Positions 18,697 to 27,261 of a stretch of DNA of 64,000 nt are shown here, piece by piece. The notes under the pieces are model-generated. The model was not told the DNA's origin and made no database searches. It worked only from the letters and a program-made list of their open reading frames with translations. A program made the translations under genes and the position numbers. The DNA lies in NCBI RefSeq assembly GCF_001887355.1, contig NZ_MPIN01000015.1, positions 184,268-248,267 of the forward strand, written 5' to 3'. Positions within the stretch are counted from its first letter, which is position 1; every line of letters starts with the position of its first letter. This DNA comes from Cystobacter ferrugineus (GTDB taxonomy: Bacteria; Myxococcota; Myxococcia; Myxococcales; Myxococcaceae).

Positions 18697-18942
18697 ATGA
18701 TGAAGACCCTGAAGGTGGGACTCCTGGGTATGGCCATGGGCGTGCTCGCGGCCGTGGCACTTTCCTCGCAGGAAGCCCAGGCGCAGAAAAACCCAGACGC
18801 GCCGTCACCGGTGCGTTGCTGCTCGTCCTGCAATCCCAGCTACCAGAACTGTGTGAACGGTGCTGGCAACAACCCGTCGCGCATCCAGGCATGTGTGAAT
18901 TCACGTGCCACTTGCGAGGCGGTCTGTAGGCGCGGCTGTTGA
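18697..18942 (+). CDS. Small secreted eight-cysteine protein
   Basis: 81 residues from the first ATG of an ATG-ATG pair, with AAAAGGA seven bases upstream. MMKTLKVGLLGMAMGVLAAV and the AQAQ site near residue 31 form a Sec signal peptide. The mature 50 residues carry eight cysteines: RCCSSC, YQNC, IQAC, ATCEAVC and a terminal RRGC, which could make four disulfides. No family recognised. The compact disulfide-rich form fits a secreted peptide such as a bacteriocin, inhibitor or surface peptide, without evidence for any of them. It follows a near-consensus promoter and lies inside the accessory island beside the toxin-immunity genes, so its base use and context suggest transfer. Confidence 0.75.
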   Translation: MMKTLKVGLLGMAMGVLAAVALSSQEAQAQKNPDAPSPVRCCSSCNPSYQNCVNGAGNNPSRIQACVNSRATCEAVCRRGC

Positions 18943-18943
18943 G

Positions 18944-19153
18944 TCACTTTCTCGGCTGCGAGCAGTATTGTCGGTCCGGCTGCGAGCGCGCGGCCCTGAA
19001 CAGGTGCTCGCCCTTGTCCACCATGGCCTGGACGAGGGTCATGGGCTCGGCCGCTCCCGAGCCGATGAGGATGCGCCGCCCCGGGGGCGCACCTGCCAAT
19101 CCAACGGGTTCATGAGCCCTCGCTTCCCGGCACGCTCGCGAGCTGTCTTCCAA
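18944..19153 (-). pseudogene. Fragment of an acetyl-CoA hydrolase/CoA-transferase gene
   Basis: The minus strand encodes GRRILIGSGAAEPMTLVQAM followed by VDKGEHL, the opening motif of acetyl-CoA hydrolase/4-hydroxybutyrate CoA-transferases (RIFIGSGAAxPxxLVxAL). The frame stops at 18944 and upstream codons are in shifted frames, so only about 30 family residues survive out of more than 400. Confidence 0.6.
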
Positions 19154-19280
19154 AAGTGAGGCCAGGACCCGGCGATGTCATGCGCTCGGGTTGAGGGGTG
19201 GACGCCATCCCTCCCGCCCGGTCTATGGCAGACGGATTCGCGCACGCCATCTTGTCTTTTTATACACGAGGAGGCGGGGA

Positions 19281-20954
19281 ATGAGTGGAGGGGTGAAAGC
19301 AAGACATGGTGTCTATCTTCTATTGGGACTCTGCTGCACGCTCGCCGCGGGCCCGGTCCAGGCTTTCGATGAGGAGGCGGCCTCGAGTGCCTTGCAAGTC
19401 GCCAGGCGGAAGCTCACACGAACGGCGGAGGAAGTTCCGCTGGGTCAGTACCCCAAGAGCTCCGAGCCCGATGGAACCTGGCTGCTCGTCCCCGCCGACA
19501 ACAGGGTGGGCTGGACGCAGGGGTTCTTCCCCGGTGAGCTCTGGCTCATATACGACCAATCGAGAGAGCCCGACTGGAGGACGCTGGCCGAGACCTGGAC
19601 GCGGCCGCTCGAGGTCCAGCAGTACAACACGGAGACGCACGACCTGGGCTTCAAGTTCATGCCCAGCTACGGGCTCGCGTATGAGTTGACGAACGATGAC
19701 TATTACAGACAGGTGTTGCTGAGAGCGGCCGGTTCGCTGGCGTCCCGCTACAACCCCCGGGTGGGCATCATCAGTTGTTGCGACTGGAACCCGGACTGGC
19801 ACCTGCCCATGGTGAGCGACACGATGATGAACCTGGAGTTGCTCCTGTGGGCCTCGCGCAACGGAGGGCAGCCCGGCTGGCGGGACATGGCGCTCAACCA
19901 TGCGCTGCGGACCCTGGCGGACATCGTGCGCCCGGATGGCAGCACCTACCATGTGGTGGATTACGATCCGGACACGGGGGCGCAGCTCTTCCGGGGCACC
20001 TTCCAGGGGTACTCGGACACGTCCACCTGGGCGCGCGGGCATGCCTGGGTCATCTATGGCTTCACCATGGTCTACCGGTACACGCGCGACCCGCGCATGC
20101 TGGAGGCCGCCCAGCGCGTCACCGACTACTACCTGGGCAGGCTCCCCGAGGACACCGTGCCCAACTGGGATCTCGATGCGCCCATCCCGCAGAAGGACTC
20201 CTCCACGGCCGCCGCCGTGGCCTCGGCGCTGCTGGAGTTGAGCAACTACGTCCCGGACGCGGACAAGAAGGCGGTGTACTGGAACGCGGCCCTGCGGATG
20301 CTCGACGCGCTCAGTTCCCCGGCCTACCTGGACACGGAGGACACCAGCCCCGGCATCCTCCTGCACGCCGTGGGGCACCTGCCGGCCGGCCAGGAGGTGG
20401 ACGTGAGCCTCATCTATGGGGACTACTACTTCCTCGAGGCCATCCGCCGGTTCCAACGCAGCGGCATCTGGTCCTCCCAGCCGGGCTTCGCCGCGGGCAC
20501 GCGCACGCTGGGCAGCGGCAACACCGGAGTCCAGGTGGCCGAGTTCGACGTGATGCCGCGCGCCCAGACCCTGGACGGTGTCATCGGTCATGCCGACAGC
20601 TCCGCCCGCGTCACGTCGCGCTCCGAGTTCGCCCTGAGCCTGCGCCTGAGCCCGGCCGGCGTCTTCGACGCGTACGACGGCACCCGGTATGCCGCCACCA
20701 ACGCCGTGCCCTACGAGGCCAACGCCATCTACCACGTGCGCATCCTGGCCGACCTGCCCGCCGGCCGCTACAGCGTCTGGATCAAGCCGCCCTCGGGGCC
20801 GGAGGTGCTGCTGGCGGACCGCTTCGCCTTCCGCTCCAGCGCCCCCGTGACGGACGACCTCGGGCAGCTCACGCTCAAGAGCACCGCCGCGGGTGAGTTC
20901 TGGGTCGTGGGCCATACCTTGAGACCCGCCCCGGGAGCGCGCCCGGCGGAGTAG
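19281..20954 (+). CDS. GH88 family unsaturated glucuronyl hydrolase, secreted
   Basis: 557 residues from the ATG at 19281, which has GAGGAGG nine bases upstream; the frame opens at 19191 but lacks a ribosome site. Signal peptide YLLLGLCCTLAAGPVQAF. The (alpha/alpha)6-barrel of family GH88 covers about residues 45-410: WTQGFFPGELWLIYDQS, THDLGFKFMPSYGLAYELT, HLPMVSDTMMNLELLLW (candidate catalytic Asp in SDTMMN), DTSTWARGHAWVIYGF and DSSTAAAVASALLEL. A C-terminal beta-rich domain of about 140 residues follows. GH88 enzymes release 4,5-unsaturated uronic acids left by polysaccharide lyases. Secretion fits degradation of external polysaccharide such as ulvan-, gellan- or glycosaminoglycan-like material. 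No lyase is adjacent. A strong hairpin at 20965-21001 ends the unit. Confidence 0.9.
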   Translation: MSGGVKARHGVYLLLGLCCTLAAGPVQAFDEEAASSALQVARRKLTRTAEEVPLGQYPKSSEPDGTWLLVPADNRVGWTQGFFPGELWLIYDQSREPDWRTLAETWTRPLEVQQYNTETHDLGFKFMPSYGLAYELTNDDYYRQVLLRAAGSLASRYNPRVGIISCCDWNPDWHLPMVSDTMMNLELLLWASRNGGQPGWRDMALNHALRTLADIVRPDGSTYHVVDYDPDTGAQLFRGTFQGYSDTSTWARGHAWVIYGFTMVYRYTRDPRMLEAAQRVTDYYLGRLPEDTVPNWDLDAPIPQKDSSTAAAVASALLELSNYVPDADKKAVYWNAALRMLDALSSPAYLDTEDTSPGILLHAVGHLPAGQEVDVSLIYGDYYFLEAIRRFQRSGIWSSQPGFAAGTRTLGSGNTGVQVAEFDVMPRAQTLDGVIGHADSSARVTSRSEFALSLRLSPAGVFDAYDGTRYAATNAVPYEANAIYHVRILADLPAGRYSVWIKPPSGPEVLLADRFAFRSSAPVTDDLGQLTLKSTAAGEFWVVGHTLRPAPGARPAE

Positions 20955-20964
20955 ACGGCGAGCC

Positions 20965-21001
20965 GAGAGCCCGGGGGCGGCGCGTTGGCGCCCGGGCTCT
21001 C
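20965..21001 (+). terminator. GC-rich terminator hairpin after GH88 gene
   Basis: gagagcccggg (20965-20975) pairs with cccgggctctc (20991-21001), extended inwards by gcg/cgc. Followed by a C-rich run, not T's. Begins 11 bases after the stop. Confidence 0.65.
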
Positions 21002-21165
21002 CCCCCTCCGCTCGACGTGGACACCGCCGGGAGAGCACGTGGCCCGGAAGTCCCTCGTCAGCCCAGGCACCCAGCGGAGGAAGGGACGAGAGCGGATTGC
21101 TCCATGCCTCCAGCATCCTGAACTTCATGGGAGAGGTCAGCGGCTCACCGCTGAAGGAGGGCGCC

Positions 21166-22128
21166 ATGGCATCCCATCATCCGGAACCGCCCGGGTCCGG
21201 CACGGCCCGGCCGGAGTCCACCCAGGTGACGCCCCAAGCTGGGGAGCATGCCAGCGTCTCCCTGACATCGCGGCTGCGCGTGCGCGATGTGATGAGCCGC
21301 AAGGTGTCCACCCTCCACGCGAGCGAGGCCCTGCCCCTGGAGGAGCTGCTCAAGAAGTTCCGCCATGTCCGGCACCTTCCCGTCATCGGTGCGAACAGCC
21401 GCCTCGTCGGCATGGTGACGCGGATGGACGTGCTCGAGGAGGCGCTCGTGCTCGGCAGGGATCGCTGGGTGCGTGTGAGGGATCTGCTGTCCTGCCCCGT
21501 GGAGAGCATCTCCGAGGACGAGGGCCTTCCCGTGGCCGCACGGGCGATGAGGAGAGCCCAGGTCCACTCGCTCCCGGTGGTCGATGAGAGCAGGCGCATG
21601 GTGGGCATCCTGACCGATGGAGATCTGCTCTCCGCCATGGCGGGCGAGCATCTGTCCGTGCCCGGAGACCCCTGGGAGCTGCCCGTCGACATGTTGATGA
21701 CGCACGAGCCGTACGCGCTCGGACCGGATGCGACGTTGGAGGAGGCGGCCGGGGTGCTCATCGACGCGGACGTGCGGCACCTGCCGGTGGTGGATGAGGA
21801 CGAACGGCTGGTGGGCATCCTCTCCGAGCGCGACCTGCGCGAGCGGCTGGGCGGGGGTGCTCGAGAGTGGCCCCGTGCCGCCCGCCAGGTGTTGGAGACA
21901 CGGCTGGGCGAAGTGATGACACCCGACCCGATCTCCCTGCGCTCCGGGGAACCGGTCGCCCAGGCACTGGAGATCTTCACCGACGAGCGGGTGGGCGCGA
22001 TTCCGGTGGTGGAGGAGGAGGGGCGGCTGCTGGGGATCCTCTCGTACATCGACCTGCTGCGCTGGCTGCGCGAGCGGTCCGAAGAGGCACGGGAACGGGA
22101 GGGCGGCGAGCCGCCATCACCCCATTGA
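21166..22128 (+). CDS. Four-CBS-domain protein
   Basis: 320 residues from the ATG at 21166 with AAGGAGG five bases upstream. Four CBS units in two Bateman pairs: 38-95 (RVRDVMSRKVSTLHA, HLPVIGANSRLVGMVTRMDV), 104-160 (VRDLLSCPVESISED, SLPVVDESRRMVGILTDGDL), 178-235 (VDMLMTHEPYALGPD, HLPVVDEDERLVGILSERDL) and 250-305 (LGEVMTPDPISLRSG, AIPVVEEEGRLLGILSYIDL). CBS pairs bind adenine nucleotides and regulate partners; no catalytic domain is attached, so this is a stand-alone sensor. Cytoplasmic. No operon partner is evident: the upstream gene ends with a terminator, and the next genes are on the other strand. Confidence 0.92.
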   Translation: MASHHPEPPGSGTARPESTQVTPQAGEHASVSLTSRLRVRDVMSRKVSTLHASEALPLEELLKKFRHVRHLPVIGANSRLVGMVTRMDVLEEALVLGRDRWVRVRDLLSCPVESISEDEGLPVAARAMRRAQVHSLPVVDESRRMVGILTDGDLLSAMAGEHLSVPGDPWELPVDMLMTHEPYALGPDATLEEAAGVLIDADVRHLPVVDEDERLVGILSERDLRERLGGGAREWPRAARQVLETRLGEVMTPDPISLRSGEPVAQALEIFTDERVGAIPVVEEEGRLLGILSYIDLLRWLRERSEEAREREGGEPPSPH

Positions 22129-22287
22129 AGGGAAAACGGCGTCCCCACACTCGTCGTGCCCAAGAAGCCCGAGAGCAGCCCAAGCGCACCGGCCTGGCCG
22201 GCCAGGGGCCGCGAGCAGGGCCTCGAATCCCTCCAGGGACAGGAGGAAGCGCTCCTTCATGGCGTCGAGCGGAGCGACGTCGGGCAT
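22117..22287 (-). CDS. Small hypothetical protein
   Basis: 56 residues. Start ATG at 22287 has an AGGAG six bases upstream (minus strand), the main support for coding. Sequence MPDVAPLDAMKERFLLSLEG opens with an amphipathic helix; no family recognised. It overlaps the last 12 bases of the CBS gene on the opposite strand. It follows the GNAT-type gene on the same strand with a gap of about 180 bases. Confidence 0.35.
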   Translation of the reverse strand: MPDVAPLDAMKERFLLSLEGFEALLAAPGRPGRCAWAALGLLGHDECGDAVFPSMG

Positions 22288-22470
22288 ACGAACTCCTGGA
22301 ACGAAGGACACGGGGACATGGCTCGCCAAGCTATGCACCCGCCATGGAGTCCCGGGAGCGGGAGCCCCCGTCCGGCACGTCCTCCGACCAACGCTCGCGG
22401 CCTCGCTCATTCCCCACCGGACATCCACCTTGGCCTCCCGGGCAGGGTGATGTCGCGGACGTGGAAGGAT

Positions 22471-23340
22471 TCACTCCGTGCCCGTCAGCCGGTAGTACGC
22501 ATGGGGACGGTGCCTGCGGATGAACGTCCGCACGAGCGGGCTCATCTCCCATTTGATGGGGATGGAGTCCACGACGAACCCCATGTCATCCTTGAACTGG
22601 CTCAACTGGGGGTTCTCGCGTGAATGAAGACCCCCCGTGAATGTATGCACGCACTGGATCCTGCGGCAGAGTTGCGCGAACTCGAAGACCAGCCCGGTGG
22701 AGATGTTGGTCGGCAGCGCCCACGTGGCGTAGTACGCGTTGGACCCATACGCGACACCATCCACCACATAGCCATCCAGGTACCCCCCCAGCTTGCCGTC
22801 GATGATGCCCGCGAGGACGCACCAATGATGGCCTCGGAAGTATTTCTTCACCTGCTCGAGGTATCTCTCACGTGAAGGAGGATTCTTGTGCCGGGTTCGC
22901 GAGAGCGAGTCGATGACCAGCGCATGACCCTGTTTCTCCAGGAGCGCGGGGCCGGTCAATTGAACGATCCTGACGAGCCTCTGGCATTTCCTGAGCTTGT
23001 TCCTCCGGTTCGCCGAGAGGCTGTTGAGTTCGTAATTCGCCAGGTCCGGCAGCCGCAGGATGGGGACGGTGCCATTCGCGGCGCTGGCATCGTTCGGCGT
23101 CAACGTGGCGCGATAGCCCCAGCTCCAAGGCGTGGGCCTGGTCGCCTCCTCGGGCCTCAGACGTGCCAGCAGATGCACGGGCTGGAAGAACCCGGGTGCG
23201 CCCGTCTGCTCCCAGTAATGACCACCGTGATGGATGACACGCGCGCCTTCGTCACGCCGGATCCCGGCGAGTTCCCGCTCGGTGAGGACAGCCAAGGTCG
23301 CCGCCGAAGCATCACGTACCTGTTGATTGGAGGTAAGCAT
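22471..23340 (-). CDS. GNAT/FemAB-like acyl- or aminoacyltransferase
   Basis: 289 residues from an ATG with GGAAAGG upstream. No signal peptide or membrane segment. The centre has features of the FemAB/GNAT-like fold used in lipid- or wall-linked transferases: NKLRKCQRLVRIVQLTGPAL, then SRTRHKNPPSRERYLEQVKK, the strand-turn VLAGIIDGKLGGYLDGYVVD and a later LPTNISTGLVFEFAQL. This pattern occurs in proteins near polysaccharide or peptidoglycan-precursor genes, but no such gene is adjacent here. Substrate unknown. Start fixed by the ribosome site; the N-terminus is short and regular. The next gene on the plus side is only a cytochrome peroxidase fragment. Confidence 0.65.
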   Translation of the reverse strand: MLTSNQQVRDASAATLAVLTERELAGIRRDEGARVIHHGGHYWEQTGAPGFFQPVHLLARLRPEEATRPTPWSWGYRATLTPNDASAANGTVPILRLPDLANYELNSLSANRRNKLRKCQRLVRIVQLTGPALLEKQGHALVIDSLSRTRHKNPPSRERYLEQVKKYFRGHHWCVLAGIIDGKLGGYLDGYVVDGVAYGSNAYYATWALPTNISTGLVFEFAQLCRRIQCVHTFTGGLHSRENPQLSQFKDDMGFVVDSIPIKWEMSPLVRTFIRRHRPHAYYRLTGTE

Positions 23341-23570
23341 TCAGACCTTTCCGCCAGGGGTGTATGGCGATTCGCGCGCAAAGGTATTCATGGAGCCAGA
23401 CACCACGAGGGCGGAACCCCCGGCGGCGGCACGTGATCATCGTGGAGGATGCGATCGCCAAGACAACCTGTGCACTTGCCGATTTCCCCCCGAGCTCCGA
23501 GGGCAGGAATGACGAGCCCCGAGGACAGTTAGAGCGAGCAGGCGGCAAATCCCATCCCATGGCCTTCTCA

Positions 23571-23741
23571 AGAGGTCATGTCTGCCAGCCGGAGAACCCC
23601 GGCACCCCTGGCGTCGACTGCTGGCTCCCACCCGAGGTCGGGTTGAACGTCAACACGCAGAAGATGGGCAACCTCGGCCTCACCCCGGAGGAGGATGACG
23701 CCCCCGTCGCCTGCCTCGGGACGCTCTCGGAGGGGGGACGT
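23571..23741 (+). pseudogene. C-terminal fragment of di-haem cytochrome c peroxidase family gene
   Basis: The plus strand encodes GVDCWLPPEVGLNVN, then KMGNLGLTPEEDDAPVACLG and TLSEGG, the conserved end of CcpA/MauG-like peroxidases (NLGLTxEEEDAIVAFLKTLSDG). The haem-binding CXXCH motifs and everything upstream are missing, and two changes (Pro and Cys in the usual IVAF) suggest decay. Confidence 0.7.
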
Positions 23742-23760
23742 CCTGCCCTGAGCCCGGCCC

Positions 23761-25110
23761 TCACGTCATCGTCTCCTCGTAGAGCGGCGGGCCCGGCGCT
23801 GGCACGCGGCCGGGTACGAGCAGCCGGTTCTCCACCTGGTAGTAGCGGGCGGTGAGCCGGGGCCCCTCGAGCCTGAGGACGGTATAGGCGTGGCAGTCGA
23901 AAAGGCCATCGTTGCCGAGCCGCACACCCGGCAGCGTCCGAGGCAGCCCGGCCTCTCCCGGCGCGGGGACGAGGCCAGGCACGGGGTGGTTCCACTGCTC
24001 GTTGCGCAGCGTGGGCACCGCGCCCGCGCCAATGCATCGGCCTCGCTGGAGGCCCGCGTAGGGCTCGTAGACATGGAGGTTGTGCTCATGTCCCCAGAGC
24101 CAGAGCGCCACGTCCCCGAGCACGTCCGCCAGTGGCTCGCTCAGGCGCGGGTTGATGGCGAGGGGCCGGCGCGCGGTGTCATGGCCCACGCTCGCCAGTG
24201 AGAAGAACGGGTGATGCGAGAAGAGCACGGAGCGCCGGCCCCCGGCGTGCTGGAACTTGTCCAGCACCCATGCCACCTCCGAGTCCTCCAGCCGCGTCAT
24301 CGTGTCCGCGAGGGCACGCGGGTTGAAGTCGTGCAGCCCGGTGTCCACGCCCATCAATTGCCAGTAGCGGTTGCGCAGACAGAAGTAGCTGGCTGGCTGG
24401 CCGAGCGCCTCCAGCAGTTGCCGGTAGCCCTCGCCGCCCGAGTAGCGATCGTGGTTGCCGGAGAGCGACAGCACCCGGGGCCAGCGCGAGCCGAAGACAC
24501 GCGTGAAGACATCGAGGAAGTGGGCGCGCACCTCGTGCGGAGTCCCCGAGTAGTAGATGTCCCCGAGGTGGATGATGGCATCCGGAGAGAAGCGGGCCAC
24601 CTGCTCCAGCAGCGCCTGCGCATCGGGCATGCCGGTGCCCCAGTCCGCGATGACGGCCACCGTCGCCTCCTCCGGCAGCTCCGGCAGGATGAAGTCCGTG
24701 AGTGAGTCGTGGCGCCGGTAGAAGGGCTCGCGATGGAGGAGCAGCGCGCGCTCGTATTCCACCACCGACTCCAGCCAGAGCGGATCACACGAGGCGAAGC
24801 GCACCTCGCTCTCCAGCCGCTGGGCTTCCTCCCGGTCTCCATGAAAGCGCGCGAGGGCCCATCGCGCGGCGAGCCGTCCGCAGACACTCGCCCGCTGGAG
24901 CAGCGTGGGCGGGCCCTCCCGGTCATGGCAGCCCGCGTGCTCCATCGCGGCGGCGGTCGCGTCCTCCATCACCGGATGCGCCGTGGAGACATCCAGTCCC
25001 GTCCCTGACCCGGGCCCATCGCTCCTGCGCGCGAGTACCCGGTGAAGACAGGATTGCCACAACGAGAGCGCGGGATCGCGAACCGTGGAGATGGCTTTTC
25101 GGATGTGCAC
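23761..25110 (-). CDS. Calcineurin-like phosphoesterase with N-terminal extension
   Basis: 449 residues from a GTG at 25110 (GGGAGG upstream). The first 150 residues are helical with no recognised domain. The phosphoesterase domain starts at VAVIADWGTGMPDAQALLEQ (D-x-G replaces the usual D-x-H), followed by DAIIHLGDIYYSG, LSLSGNHDRYSGG, VLFSHHPFFS and WLWGHEHNLHVYEPY, i.e. the whole metal-ligand set. It ends in a C-terminal beta segment. DWGTG-type first motifs occur in purple-acid-phosphatase-like members. No signal peptide, so cytoplasmic. The substrate is unknown. Divergent from the repeat-rich secreted protein gene, 218 bases apart; no operon partner. Confidence 0.87.
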   Translation of the reverse strand: MHIRKAISTVRDPALSLWQSCLHRVLARRSDGPGSGTGLDVSTAHPVMEDATAAAMEHAGCHDREGPPTLLQRASVCGRLAARWALARFHGDREEAQRLESEVRFASCDPLWLESVVEYERALLLHREPFYRRHDSLTDFILPELPEEATVAVIADWGTGMPDAQALLEQVARFSPDAIIHLGDIYYSGTPHEVRAHFLDVFTRVFGSRWPRVLSLSGNHDRYSGGEGYRQLLEALGQPASYFCLRNRYWQLMGVDTGLHDFNPRALADTMTRLEDSEVAWVLDKFQHAGGRRSVLFSHHPFFSLASVGHDTARRPLAINPRLSEPLADVLGDVALWLWGHEHNLHVYEPYAGLQRGRCIGAGAVPTLRNEQWNHPVPGLVPAPGEAGLPRTLPGVRLGNDGLFDCHAYTVLRLEGPRLTARYYQVENRLLVPGRVPAPGPPLYEETMT

Positions 25111-25328
25111 GAGGTGCCCTCCCCGTCGTCATTGGGGATCCATCCAGCCACGGGCAACTGGCGCGCGGACCCGCCTGCCTTCTGGCGGTGATGGGGAGTG
25201 CGCTTGCGGACAAACAGCGCCCGGGATTCCTCCCTCCTGGCCGAGAGGCGTGGCGAGCCGCTCATTTCCGCCGGGCTCTATCTTTGCGCGAGTGAGAGGC
25301 CTCACTCGCCACGAATGGAGGCACCATC

Positions 25329-25856
25329 ATGAAAGCCCGATATGGAGCACTGCTCGCCACGTCCCTCTTCCTAGGGTCATCCGCCCTTGCCAAGCAGGAC
25401 ACTCCCCCTCAGCCCCCCTCCGAGTGCTGTCCCTGTCTCCCGGGTGGGGGGCAGGGGCCCGGCCAAGGTGGAGGTCAGTGGCCCGGCCAGGGTGGGGGTC
25501 AGTGGCCCGGCCAGGGTGGAGGTCAGTGGCCCGGCCAAGGTGGAGGTCAGGGGCCCGGCCAGGGTGGGGGTCAGTGGCCCGGCCAGGGTGGAGGTCAGTG
25601 GCCCGGCCAAGGTGGGGGGCAGTGGCCCGGCCAGGGTGGGGGTCAGGGAGGAGCGGGGATGGAACGGGGACCCATGAACTGTGTGATGAGCGAAATCGCC
25701 AACGTCTCGGTCGAGCAGACGTCCGACGGTGCCGTCGTGCGGCTCACGGCGAAGGACCCCAGCCAGGTGGAGCAGGTCCAGCGCATGGCGCAGATGATGG
25801 GCAACTGCACGGGGGTGGGGCAGCAGCCACCCGACCAGGCGATCCCGGCACCATGA
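25329..25856 (+). CDS. Secreted protein with Gly-Gln-Trp-Pro octapeptide repeats
   Basis: 175 residues; start ATG has ATGGAGG upstream. MKARYGALLATSLFLGSSAL and ALAK give a Sec signal peptide. A CCPC motif follows at about residue 34-37, then eight copies of an eight-residue repeat (GGGQWPGQ or GGGQGPGQ), then a conserved-looking C-terminal domain: NCVMSEIANVSVEQTSDGAV and VRLTAKDPSQVEQVQRMAQM. The Trp-containing octarepeats recall prion-like copper-binding octapeptides in form only; they lack His, so copper binding is not predicted. The function is unknown. A weak hairpin at 25873-25895 follows. The repeats suggest a flexible, length-variable linker between the Cys-rich head and the C-terminal domain. 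Confidence 0.8.
   Translation: MKARYGALLATSLFLGSSALAKQDTPPQPPSECCPCLPGGGQGPGQGGGQWPGQGGGQWPGQGGGQWPGQGGGQGPGQGGGQWPGQGGGQWPGQGGGQWPGQGGGQGGAGMERGPMNCVMSEIANVSVEQTSDGAVVRLTAKDPSQVEQVQRMAQMMGNCTGVGQQPPDQAIPAP
25443..25634 (+). repeat. Eight 24-bp tandem coding repeats with a 96-bp superperiod
   Basis: Eight in-frame 24-base units encode GGGQ(G/W)PGQ in the order G,W,W,W,G,W,W,W, so a block of four (96 bases) seems to have been duplicated. Copies differ by silent changes such as caa/cag and gga/ggg. Confidence 0.92.
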
Positions 25857-25872
25857 CAATGATGCGTACGCC

Positions 25873-25895
25873 AGACGGCTCATCCATCGCCGTCT
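25873..25895. terminator. Weak hairpin between convergent genes
   Basis: agacggc (25873-25879) and gccgtct (25889-25895) form a 7-base stem between the converging repeat-protein and pncB genes. No T run. Confidence 0.3.
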
Positions 25896-25917
25896 CGCCG
25901 CCGCGCCTCGGGCCGCC

Positions 25918-27261
25918 TCAGGGAGCGTGTGATTCCTCGCGGAGTTCCGCGATTACCTGCCGCCGCACCGCGCTCAGTTCGGCGCTCACGTCCACCGGAT
26001 AGGGAGGCCGCGCGGGCTCCAACCGCCGCACCTCCTGGGGCAGGCGTCCCAACTCCTCCCGCGCGTGCGCCCGGATGGCCGCGAGCGGGGGCGAGGCATC
26101 CGCCAGCCGCAGGCCCGCGTGTATTACCCGCCGCAGCAGCGGACGGCCCGGCAGCGCCTCGCCGTGGCGGGCGAGCACGTCCCGCCGCGCCACGCCGTCT
26201 TCCTCCTCACGGAACACCTGTTTGCGCCCGGGCAGCAGCACCTTGCCCGTCGACAGCTTGAGCCGCCCACGGCCCGCGTACTCCACCAGCTTGTAGGCCA
26301 TGTCCAGCGCGGGCGCGTCCGCGGAGACACCCATCGCCGTGCCCACGCCGAAGCCGTCGATGGGGGCGTGGTGCGCGAGCAGCCGCGCCACCTCGTCCTC
26401 GTCCAACCCGCCGCTCGCGAAGATCTGGACGTGCTCCAGCCCCGCGGTGTCCAGCAGCTCGCGCGCCGCGTGTGACAGGGCCACCAGGTCTCCCGAGTCC
26501 AGCCGGACCGCGCGCACCTGGAAGTCCGGGCCGAGTTCCCGTGCCAGCCGCACCACCTTCCGCACGCCCTCCAGCGTGTCGTACGTGTCCACCAGGAGCG
26601 TCGTCTCCGGGAAGCGGCGGACGTAGGCGCGGAAGGCGGCCAGCTCGTCGTCGTGCGCCTGGACGTAGCTGTGCGCCATGGTGCCCGCCACCGGAATGCC
26701 GTAGCGCTGGCCGGCCAGCAGGTTGGACGTGGCGCCCACCCCGGCGACATGGGCGGCACGCGCCACCTCGAGGCCCGCGTCCTCCCCGTGCATGCGCCGC
26801 GCCCCGAAGTCCACCACGGGCCGCCCTTCCGCCGCCTCCACCACCCGGGCCGCCTTGGACGCCGCCAGTGTCTGCAGATGCATCTGGTTGATGAGCGCCG
26901 TCTCCACGAGCTGCGCCTCGGGCAGCGGGGCGATGACCTCCAGCAGGGGCTCCTCGGCGAACAGGGGTGTCCCCTCGGGCACCGCGTGCACGTCGCCGGT
27001 GAAGTGGAAGTGCTCCAGCCAATCCAACAGCCGCCGGGAGAAGCGCCCCAGTGACTCCAGCCAGGCGAGCTCCTCCGGAGAGAAGCGGAGGGTCTCCAGG
27101 TACGTGAGGGCCTGCTCCAATCCGCACGCGAGCAGGTAGTTGCGGCGCGCGGGCAGCCGGCGGACGAAGAGGCTGAAGGCCGCCTCGTCGTGGAGCCCCT
27201 CCGAGAGGTAGGCGTCCACCATGGTCAGCTCATAGAGGTCCATGAGGAGTGCCGACGCCAT
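25918..27261 (-). CDS. pncB: Nicotinate phosphoribosyltransferase
   Basis: 447 residues from the ATG at 27261, which has AGGAGG nine bases upstream; the frame opens at 27543 but that part is the end of the ppsA gene in another frame. [20 protein letters not shown] is the family start. Other marks: [20 protein letters not shown] (substrate-binding), [51 protein letters not shown] (phosphoribosyl site) and [16 protein letters not shown]. The enzyme makes nicotinate mononucleotide from nicotinate and PRPP with ATP, the salvage entry to NAD. The first 37 bases overlap the end of the upstream ppsA gene, so they are co-transcribed. No regulatory site seen. Confidence 0.95.
   Translation of the reverse strand: MASALLMDLYELTMVDAYLSEGLHDEAAFSLFVRRLPARRNYLLACGLEQALTYLETLRFSPEELAWLESLGRFSRRLLDWLEHFHFTGDVHAVPEGTPLFAEEPLLEVIAPLPEAQLVETALINQMHLQTLAASKAARVVEAAEGRPVVDFGARRMHGEDAGLEVARAAHVAGVGATSNLLAGQRYGIPVAGTMAHSYVQAHDDELAAFRAYVRRFPETTLLVDTYDTLEGVRKVVRLARELGPDFQVRAVRLDSGDLVALSHAARELLDTAGLEHVQIFASGGLDEDEVARLLAHHAPIDGFGVGTAMGVSADAPALDMAYKLVEYAGRGRLKLSTGKVLLPGRKQVFREEEDGVARRDVLARHGEALPGRPLLRRVIHAGLRLADASPPLAAIRAHAREELGRLPQEVRRLEPARPPYPVDVSAELSAVRRQVIAELREESHAP

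Noticed and set aside
25443-25634. CRISPR array suggested by regular repeats.
   Set aside because: The 24-base units are directly adjacent without spacers and keep the reading frame of a secreted protein.
25443-25634. Copper-binding prion-like octarepeats.
   Set aside because: The units have no His; only the length and Gly/Trp/Pro content are similar.
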